The position numbers were made by a program, and so were the translations under genes. Of a DNA stretch of 64,000 nucleotides, positions 55,912 through 64,000 are shown one piece after another. Every line of letters begins with the position of its first letter. Positions within the stretch are counted from its first letter, which is position 1. The notes under the pieces are model-generated. The model had not been told where the DNA came from, made no database searches, and was given only the letters and a program-made list of their open reading frames with translations. Origin of the DNA: Brachynemurus nebulosus (lineage: Eukaryota > Arthropoda > Insecta > Neuroptera > Myrmeleontidae); contig JAPWDM010000033.1 in assembly GCA_035578155.1 (NCBI GenBank), positions 2,067,001-2,131,000 of the forward strand, written 5' to 3'.

Positions 55912-56203
55912 CATAGATTCCCAATCTTTTCTAGACCACTGCCCTCTTTAGTATAGAACAGAAATTTCAACGCCCCCTAGTCCCTAACTCTAGCCCATAA
56001 TAATTAATTTTATATAAAATATTAAAATATTGTTGCATATTATCTATACCTAATTTATCTGTTTATTATATATAAAAATATGTTTATTATATTAATTGAT
56101 TTATTTGACGACCCCTCCTGATTACCTTGTCCGCTACCGCCCCCCATAGAAGGCTCCAGCGCCCAATGGGGGGGGGCGATATCGTCCCCGTTGGGAACCT
56201 ATG
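55912..56203. mobile_element. hAT-type MITE in Dong-like copy 3
   Basis: TIRs CATAGATTCCCAA / TTGGGAACCTATG. 8-bp flanks CCCTATAC (55904-55911) / CTCCATAC (56204-56211) are diverged copies of the Dong sequence cctatacgg. The subterminal accgccccccata/cgccccctag pattern is typical of hAT termini. The interior is AT-rich and non-coding. Confidence 0.75.
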
Positions 56204-56917
56204 CTCCATACGGTCATTAAGACAGAGGACGTCTCCAGGACTTTACAAAGATCACATAACTGGAAGGCACCCGGCATCGACAACATATAAAACTACTGGC
56301 TCAAACACTTTACATCGACACACAAGTATCTCGCTGAACGATTCACACTATTTATAACAAGATCAAACCTGACACCGAAGTTCCTAACGCAGAGTATCAC
56401 ATATATGAAATCTAAAAATTATGATACAAATAATCCGGCTAATTATAGGTCTACTATCTGCTTGCCTACAGTATATAAAATTTTGACGTCCTGTCTGGTA
56501 GAAAAGATCAATGAGCATTGTCAGATTAACACCATACTGACAGAAGAACAAAAAGGGTGTCGAAAGAGATCACATTGTTGCAAAGAGCAGGTTCTGATTG
56601 ACTCCGTAGTACTGGAGCAAGTGAAAGGGAGACAACGTAACCTGTACACGACGTTTATTGATTACAAAAAGACATTAGATTCGGTACCGCACTCCTGATT
56701 GCGGAGAGTATTGTAGCTGTAAAAAATACACCCCAGTATCATGAATTTCCTTGAAACAATCATGTTCGGCTGGCGACCTTACATCTGGGTATTGGTAACG
56801 AAAAACCAGCAAGCGATTTTATTCAAGTAAGACGCGGCAGGTTCCAGGGAGATTTATTGCGTCCACGCTGGTTTTGTCTCGCAATGAATCCACTTCCTCG
56901 CCTGTTAAATTTTTAGC

Positions 56918-57345
56918 ACGATTTAATATTGTTTTTCTCAAATTTGAATGTGTTGCCACGTTTTATTTCGAAGCAAGTCAAAAGTTATAAATATTCCTGT
57001 GGCTAGTAAAGTTAATCACGACCTAGCCTTAATCACTTTAATTCGGGTCAGTACGGATGGATATTTCCCACAAGATAATTTTTTTGATAATAGCCAGTCA
57101 TGTAGGACTGCGCACAGCAGTTTCCTACACAACAGTTTCTTTTATTGTTTTTTTTTTCAAGGAATTTTATATGGCAAACCTTTGTACAACGGAAATTCAT
57201 ATAATCAGAATTAGTATAAGGATTCTACGACCTCTTCATATAATTTGATTCTTCAAACAACATACAAAAAGATGTTTTGCCTGCACGTGTGTTAAAAATC
57301 ATATGAGTGATATTTCAGATTGACAAAATTTTTGAAAGTTTCAGT
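56918..57345 (+). repeat. TIR-element fragment inserted in Dong-like copy 3
   Basis: It matches 51883-52310 of TIR element copy 2 (gtagtcatg, tttcgaagcaagtc and surroundings) and lacks both TIRs. gttaaat lies at each junction (about 56910 and 57349). An internal fragment with an apparent short duplication suggests repair filler rather than transposition. Confidence 0.7.
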
Positions 57346-57599
57346 TTTGTTAAATGAAACCAAATACGGTTACAATGTAGGGACATAAACAAATTCGGGC
57401 CATGCGATTTCACATCTAATATATTATATGGATGGTATAAAGATCTATGCAGCAACTGAACATCAATTACAGCAGCTACTGGAACTTTCCACGGAAGTTT
57501 CGCGAAACCTCTGCATGGAGTTCGGGATTAACAAATGTCGAACAGAATGTTCTTCTGAGAGAAAACGAGATGCAGTCGGATTTGAACTCGAAATGATCG

Positions 57600-59640
57600 G
57601 TGAACCAAATAAAAGACTCATGGAAAAACATAAATGAATTCACGATGTATCATCCTACCGTGCCTAGTGCTTACTTTTTAATGAAAGCAACGAAGCCAAG
57701 TTCCCTTGCTGGTGGAATAACGAAATCAGAGACCTGCGAAAGGAATGCAGTAAATGGAGAAGAAGGGTCGCAAAACTAGCGAGGACAGAAAGAACAAAAG
57801 AGCATAGGCATGCCGAAGCATAGCCAAAAAAGAGCACTGCAAATTGATCTGCGATGAGCTCGATAGAGACGTGTGGCAAGGCTACAAAATTGTTATGAGT
57901 AGCCTTAAGGACAGCCAGTACGAGTTATCCTCGGATGCCATTAAAAGAATCATAACCGAAATTAAATTTGCGGTCAGTGCAATTAAAGTGAGGACGGTAC
58001 CAGGGAAAGATGGTATACCACCGGAATCTACCAAACAGGCATGGAAAAGTAGTTAAGGTGGTCCTTATCACAAAACCGGATAAGCCTTTGAAGCTTCCTA
58101 GCTCATATAGACCGATATGCTTACTGAGCATTCTTGGTAAATTGTACGAAAGGCTTATCAGATATCGAATGGTAGCTGAATTGGAAGAGAGAGGTGGTCT
58201 TCACAAATACAAATTCGGATTCACGAGAGGAAAGTCGACCACACAAGCACTGGATTTAGTCAATAAAGTTAGGGATGAAGCGGTGGGGAAAAGGTACGTA
58301 ATTACATTAGATGTGAGAGATGCCTTCAACACGGCCGCACATAGAATAATCATAAGACAGCTGAAAGAAAAAAAAATTTCTCCATATCTAATAATCGTTA
58401 TTGGTAATTATCTGGAAGGTAGATATATTGTAATTAAAGGGTTAAGAAGCGTGAACGCGGATGTATCACAGATATTGGTTCTTGGACCTACTCTGCGGAA
58501 TATCCTGTATGATGGCGTTCGACATTTGGACATGACAGGGAAAACCACTATAATAGGATAAGCAAATTATATTGCGCTTCTGGTAGAAGCCGAGAACAAG
58601 GATATGCTTGCCAAATATGCTAACAAGAATATGAGATCGATTAAAGTATAGCTGGCTAGACACAACCTGGAGCTTGTGCCGCACAAAACAGAAGCTATTT
58701 TATTAAGAGGGAGGAGGAAAAGGAATAACATTGTATTCCAGGTTATGGAGAACGAGATTGCTCCTTAAAAATGTATTAATTACTTAGGAGTCTGATGGGA
58801 TGAACGGGGCACTTTTAGGAACCATGTCGTAAAGACTGTTAATAAAGCCGATAAAAAATTGTTCAACTCAGCCGCATCATGCCGAATATTGGAGAACCTT
58901 CTGGAACAAAGAGACTGCTGTTGTGTGAAGTCGTGCACTTTATTCTGCTGTATACCGCATCTGTAGGGGGTATCGCTACTCAGATCAAGAGGATCGTGAA
59001 CATGATGAAGGGGACACAGAGGACAGTTCTGTTAAGGGTGGCCATGGCATATAAGACAGTATCGGCAAAGGCATTGCAGGCCATCACTGGTACAGTCTCG
59101 ATTGACTTAATGATCGAAGAGCGTCGGAGGATTTTCATTGACCCGGGGCATGATGAGCAAATAGAAAGAGTAGTGACCATGCAGAAATGGCAGAATGGGT
59201 GGGAAGAATGGGCAGAAATCACACAATGAACTGAGATTGATTCCAAACGTCACTGCTTGGAAAAAGTGCTGACACCGCAGTTTGAATTATTTCTTAGTCC
59301 AAGTATTCACTGGACATGGGTCCTTTAAAAAATACACCAAGAGAATTGGCAAGACCGAGCATGTACATGTATATATATTGGGGGTCCAAGGATACACCCG
59401 AACATACTATTTTTCATTGTGCGAAGTGGGAAGAGTGGAGAGTTACGCTATATTTGGAATTAGGCGGGCCTCCGATATCGGAGAACGTGGGATCAATTAT
59501 GACAGAAAATTGTGATGAAGGGAAAGCCATTAGTGCGACATGGACACGCATCATGCGCTGTAAAGAATGTGAGAAAATTAGATTCCAACAAGCTCAGCGA
59601 CCAGCGAATTAGACAATTTATAGTGTTTACGATGTCTTTT
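57600..59640 (+). pseudogene. Decayed R1-clade ORF2 (RT and C-terminus)
   Basis: Read across several frames: VSAIKVRTVPGKDGIP, SYRPICLLSILGKLYERLI (58090-58155), VITLDVRDAFNTAAH (~58300), VLGPTLRNILYD (PQGSxLGPxLW homologue), HKTEAILL (~58685), NYLGV (~58780), MAYKTVSAKALQAITG (~59045), and the tail FTGHGSFKKYTKRIGK with DTPEHTIFHCAKWEEWR (CxxC-type finger partly lost). This order is that of R1-clade elements. The YxDD motif is not recognisable. At least six stops or shifts. Confidence 0.75.
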
Positions 59641-60047
59641 TACGCAGATTTTGGTCATTGTTATATTGATTGTTTAGACGGTCCCTAGCAACACGCTTTT
59701 ATTTTGTTTTATTTATTTAATTATTTTACTTTATTTTATTTTATTTCATTGTTGAGTTTCGGTTTTGTTGATGTGACGCGGACAAAATTGTGGGTAAATG
59801 CTAGTATTATATACAGATAAAATTATCTAAACTTGGCCTGACGTCATTAACAAAATGCAACAATTTAATAAAAATTAGACCTACCAAAATTTTCCATCAC
59901 TTTTCCTTTTTGTTTTTTTTATATTAGAGTAACTATAGTAATATAAAATTGTACGCCTAGTTTTGTTTCATTTGTTAATGACCATTTTTAGCTAATTTCA
60001 CCTATAGTACGGTTAAACAGACTTGAAGTACACATGGCGCCATTAAA
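59641..60047. other. AT-rich spacer
   Basis: No gene recognised; may include the R1-like 3' UTR. Confidence 0.4.
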
Positions 60048-60428
60048 GGCCCTTTCTTTTTACAAATCGGAAGAGCATGGATTGTCACATAAAATAAGAT
60101 CAAAATCACTCAAATACGTTAAGGAATTTTTTGTCCAGGGCTGTCTAAAATTGGACTATTTTGAAGGTTTGAAAGGGTGAAACTATGCAAAAAAAGTTTT
60201 TTTCAGTTTCAACCTATACTACGAGATTTTTCCATTTCGCGTACCAATTTTCATGAAATTTGAGCTAGCCGTTATAATGTTATTACAATTTTTCAAAAAA
60301 GGTACAAAAAGTTATGTTATTTGCTATTTTTTCTATATCTGTTATTTGATAGATAAAACAACGTGAATATGAAGCAAATCTGAAACCTTGACTTTTGTAT
60401 GTTTGCTACTTTTAAATTAATAAGCCCA
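60048..60428 (-). repeat. Isolated TIR of the 5.2-kb element family
   Basis: It aligns with 15455-15882 (aaatcactcaaatacgttaa, ccagggctgtc, gaaaccttgactttt) through to the terminal ggactta/taagccc word. There is no partner TIR or transposase nearby, so it is a solo terminus or deletion remnant. Confidence 0.8.
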
Positions 60429-61484
60429 TATAGAGGTATCTCTCAGAAAGTACGGTACCGTCAAACGGGACTATTTGAAAAAAACAAAAAAAAAAGATTT
60501 AAACCCTTATATCTGTTTGATTTCTGAACGTATTCATATCGTTAATGCGTTTTTAATAGGGGATGTTAATGTAGTAGTATTTTGACCAGTACAAACTTGT
60601 TCAGTTGTTCCATTTCATTTGTGGAGTGTCAGTTGATAACAACATAAAAATTACAGAATATTATTGCAGTGCAAACTTTCGACTGGAGAATTTAAGTTAA
60701 GGTATTTATTTGAATGGTAAGTTGTTCACTAATTATTAGTTTTTCCCTTTTTACTTAAAAGTCATTAAAATTTGTTTATATTGACGCCTTAATATTTTAA
60801 AGCCCTTTTTCGGAAGTGGGGCTATTTGGAATACAAAAAGGGGCTATTTGGAATTAATTCAAAATTAATTATTATACACTATTAATTAAAAATTTTGCTA
60901 ATTTTAAAGTTGAATTTATTATTATATTTTATTGTCTCACGCTAAATTACTAAAAATTTTTTATATAACTATATATTATGAATATGTCGGATAGTAAAGA
61001 TAACGTTTCAAAAGTGCCAACAAATACTACACCTTGGTTTCCCAGCCCTTTGCATACTGAAAGCAGTACTACTAAAGACGCAAGCTGCGTGACTATATCT
61101 AACGAAAAAATCGATCCTTTTGGAAAAAGTCACAGGATGAAAAGAACACCGCCCAGAGCTCGATCTCTATCAGTGACTAGCAAAAGAGAAAGTAGGTACG
61201 ACGAATATGGGGACTGACTAACGAAAATAATCAGCAGACCCGCAGAGGCAATGATGACTCCTAAAGCAGCTGACAGAGGAAGCAGAACAGTAGTAGAAGG
61301 GTATGTCATTGTGCTAGATGAGGAAGTCCGGCCATCGGCTAAAAGAGCCAGACAGGCATCACCGGCTACAAGTCCGACAAAGGAAGCGATGTCAACCGAA
61401 GAAACTGAGAAACTGAAGAGACTACGGGAGACGGTGATGACACGTACAAAAGTGCTGCTAGATGCAGTTAAAACTGTTTTTCTT

Positions 61485-62645
61485 CTTCCACCACTTTAGT
61501 ATCTTTGTTAGTGAAATCTAAGGATTCGATTCCCAAATTTAACAAATCTGGTGTCTACAAATATGTCTGTCCCGTTTGTAAAATTTCTTACACAGGGCAA
61601 ACCGGGAGAAAATTCATGACAAGGTTTAACGAACATTTGGCAGCCATAAAATCAGCGAACACCAGAAATTATTCTGCCATAGCACAACATATCATAGATA
61701 CAGATCACGTTTTTAATGTTGATTCTGATTTCGAGGCCTTGCACATTTGTACAAAAAGTAACTTCATGAATTATCTATAAACTCTTAGAATAGCACAAGA
61801 AGTAAGCTTGGACAACCCTAGTTTGAATGAAACGAATCAGCTATTCGATTTCAACACGTCATTGGAGATAGTATGGCTCATGCGCGAACGATTTTAATGT
61901 TCCATCGATTTTCTTAGTTTAATCACAAACTGGCTTTTGTTAATTTGCAGTACATTTAATTTACGTTGTGTAACATATACTGTCGTAATGCTAAAAATTT
62001 TTTATCACAATCTTTTTGTTTCTGAATTATATATTTTAGTAATCAGTGATATTTGAGTTTAAAATGTGTTTTATCAGTGTTTTTCTTATAAATTATAACT
62101 TTCTTTTATCGTTCTAACGGTTTTTTGCATTTTATTTAAAATGTAATTCCTGGAAAAATTTTTTTGACTTTTAGATACTTTCTTTGTTTTTCTTTGGGCG
62201 TGGTATTTTCGTATTTCTTTGTGTCCACATCCCACTAAGATGTACAAAATTTTTTTAAAATCTAAAGTTTAATTCAATTAATTGTAAGCTGGTTTTTTAT
62301 CCAGACAGTTTCATTATGGTATATCAAAATTTGTTGTTTTTTACACTAGATACAAAAATTAATTTTTTATTCTTGACAATTTCTAAACGTTTTCTGAAAT
62401 GTGGAGTTTGATGACTGCGATTTTTAGGTCTGCTGTTTTTGAGAATGACTATTAAAATATGTCGAAACTAGTTAAACGTGACCTTTTATTTCTTCTTTTT
62501 AATTTCAATTTTCATTTTCTTTTTGATTTTTTGATAATGTTGATGTAGTGATTGTTATCACTTTATTTGCGGGTTTGTCGTCTTTTGTATTATTGATTGT
62601 AATTTTCCCGCAGTTGGTTTTGATTGTGTAAGTATTATGCTGATT
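61485..62645 (+). mobile_element. Penelope-like element, 3' fragment inside R1 ORF1
   Basis: It starts just before the GIY-YIG coding part and contains an AT-rich 3' region with the phrase atgtcgaaactagttaaacg, typical of Penelope-like 3' UTRs. ORF1-type sequence resumes at about 62650. 5'-truncated; RT absent. Confidence 0.65.
61505..61895 (+). pseudogene. GIY-YIG endonuclease domain of a Penelope-like element
   Basis: SGVYKYVCPVCKISYTGQTG (GIY and YIG equivalents VYK and YTG), then RKFMTRFNEHLAAIK (conserved Arg and His) and IAQHIIDTDHVF. The CxxC between GIY and YIG is the Penelope-type insertion. A TAA at about 61779 replaces the Glu codon of YLETLEI; the tail after it reads in frame to 61895. 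The domain nicks target DNA for priming. Confidence 0.8.
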
Positions 62646-63359
62646 TGCTTAAAAAAATAAAAGACTCGATTAACATAGATGACATCGGTGTCAAGGTCTA
62701 AAATGTTAAGAAAACTAGAGTCGGGGACCTGGTAGTGACAGTTTCTAGTTCGGAGATGGCGGGCAAACTCAGGCAAGAAATTGTCGATGGCATCAGAGGT
62801 GGCGATTCGTGGACCCATGACTGGGATACTTATTATGGGTATAAATGCAGATGCCACTGATCAAGAAATAGTGAAGGTTGTTAGCAACAAATGTAATATA
62901 CCAGAAAGACTTGTGAGGCCCAAAAATATAGTGAAAAATAGGAACGAAACTAGAACAGCCTCCGTTGAGCTTCCTAAGGAGGCAGCAAAGGGTATACTGT
63001 GCGAGGGAACACTGAGGATAGGGTGGTCGGACGCGGATGTAAAGGAGCGCCTAACCCTGCAAAGGTGCTTTAAGTGCCTAGACTTCGGCCACAGGACATC
63101 TAAGTGCGCTGTCAAAGAAAGCCGGAGCGACAAATCCCTAAGGTGCGGTGAGCAGGGCCACAAAGCAAAAGGGTGTGAAAAGGAGCCTTTTTGTAGTAAG
63201 TGCAATGTGCTTGGGCAGAGAGCAGACGTGATGAAGTGCCCGATTTATAGAAGGTTGGTGGAGGTACAGAGAGGGAGAGGAGGCGATTAAATTAAACTAA
63301 ACTTAAACTAAAATTAACAGCTAAGCATGGCGTAGTTAAAAATCCTACAGGTTAACGCA

Positions 63360-64000
63360 ATGAGGGCGAGAGCTGCAGTAGATAAAGCGCTAGCAACTGC
63401 AAGGGTGAAAGGTGCCGACATGATAATAATCAGCGAGCCAAACAAGAATTTGGTACAAAGTAATAAATAGTTTAAGGATCAACGAGTAGATGTAGCGATG
63501 ATTATTCTAAACAGACAATTAGAGGTTAAAAGGGTTAGAGCTAGAAGGGGGTATACATGCCTGCACCTGAAGGACCTATGTATCATCGGATACTATCTCT
63601 CGCCCAATATAAGCTTAACTGAGTATCAAGAACCTGTAAATGAGATCATGGAGGAAGTTAGGGTCCTAAGGGAGGACTGCATTGTGCTGGGGGATATGAA
63701 TGCAAAGTCCCCTCAATGGGGGTCACCGATGAAGGATGCGAAGGGGGAATATTGGGAAGAGTGGTGTGCTGAGCTCGACATAGTGATTTTAAATGAGGGA
63801 GACACTCCAACGTTCCAGAGAAGGGGGGCTACATCCCACATAGATATAAGTATTTGTAACGGACGATCTGCACCAAGGGTGAAGGGCTGGACTGTTTTAA
63901 ATGAAGAGACGCTTATTGACCACGCGTACATATGGTTTGAAGTTGATAACGCGGGTGCTAAGAGACCTAAAGACAGGGAGGGGGAGCAGATAGATTGGGA
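63360..64000 (+). pseudogene. R1-clade ORF2, endonuclease domain (runs off the window)
   Basis: ATG at 63360, frame open to the window edge except TAG at 63468-63470. APE signatures: MIIISEPNK, GDMNAKSPQWGS (~63690), SHIDISICNG (~63837), DHAYIWF (~63918). The order and the MRARAAVDKAL start fit R1-clade endonucleases. RT lies beyond 64000. It is the downstream partner of the ORF1 at 60978-63290. Confidence 0.8.

Larger units (their letters stand above)
54809..57595 (+). pseudogene. R4/Dong-like element, decayed copy 3 with nested insertions
   Basis: It is collinear with copy 2 from the sequence before GTTKAGKK (54834) through the RT to YMDG (usually YMDD, ~57427) and CMEFGINKCRT. It has many stops, frameshifts and a changed catalytic motif. 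It keeps ~270 bases (55270-55535, EFEGTDPTHWYLLP...) that copy 2 lacks and that correspond in position to sequence in copy 1. A hAT-type MITE (55912-56203) and a TIR-element fragment (56918-57345) are inserted. No 3' end is preserved. Confidence 0.8.
60978..63290 (+). pseudogene. R1-clade ORF1 (gag-like), interrupted by a Penelope-like fragment
   Basis: The frame from ATG 60978 (MNMSDSKDNVSK) runs to 61485 with one TGA at 61215-61217. It has a Pro/Ser/Arg-rich N-terminus and a Lys/Glu coiled segment (EETEKLKRLRETVMTRTKVL). After the insertion it resumes near 62650 (KIKDSINIDDIGVKV-stop) with a frameshift near 62760-62800. It then reads VAIRGPMTGILIMGI and three CCHC knuckles: CFKCLDFGHRTSKC, CGEQGHKAKGC (first Cys lost), CSKCNVLGQRADVMKC (His lost). 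Such ORF1 proteins bind the element's RNA. It lies ~70 bases upstream of ORF2. Confidence 0.75.

Overview
This is AT-rich eukaryotic nuclear DNA, almost certainly from an insect or another arthropod. Evidence: an errantivirus fragment with an F-type envelope gene, R4/Dong-, R1- and I-like non-LTR retrotransposons, a Penelope-like fragment, hAT, piggyBac and foldback remnants, long (TA)n and (TAA)n tracts, and almost no host coding sequence. I cannot name the order. The only plausible host gene is one terminal exon of a secreted Gln/Pro-rich protein on the minus strand (4057-4929).

Layout. 1-6.4 kb: AT-rich DNA, a small TIR candidate, simple repeats and the host exon. 6.4-9.5 kb: diverged direct and inverted repeats around a (TA)n tract. 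9.9-15.9 kb: two TIR elements bounded by (TA)n, a ~0.65-kb MITE and a 5.2-kb element with ~0.8-kb TIRs carrying a broken, unclassified transposase. 16.0-18.5 kb: a palindromic MITE and a 1.7-kb foldback element with iterated TIRs and a perfect 9-bp target duplication. 18.8-45.4 kb: retroelements strung together, mostly joined by (TAA)n. These are a nearly intact Dong-like element, a second one fused in frame to the 3' half of an errantivirus, an I-like element, a minus-strand Jockey/CR1-like element, and six copies (A-F) of a non-coding, hairpin-rich retroposon. 40.8-42.4 and 51.5-53.3 kb: two copies of a TIR element without transposase, one carrying a tRNA-derived SINE whose empty site survives in the other. 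47.0-50.9 kb: a ~120-bp tandem satellite split by a hAT-like element. 54.3-64 kb: a piggyBac C-terminal fragment, a decayed third Dong-like copy with nested insertions, a decayed R1-like element, and an R1-clade element running off the end with a Penelope-like fragment inside its ORF1.

The most interesting object is the A-F family. Two copies (E at 38728, F at 44226) begin with a sequence that folds by eye as an HDV-like self-cleaving ribozyme: 7-bp P1, P2, very short P3, P4, a CNRA-type J4/2. In F the predicted first nucleotide of the ribozyme directly follows a 12-bp target-site duplication, so the ribozyme would define the 5' end of the retroposon. The rest is a chain of hairpins whose stems show compensatory changes between copies. 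All folds were done by hand; no search or folding program was run.
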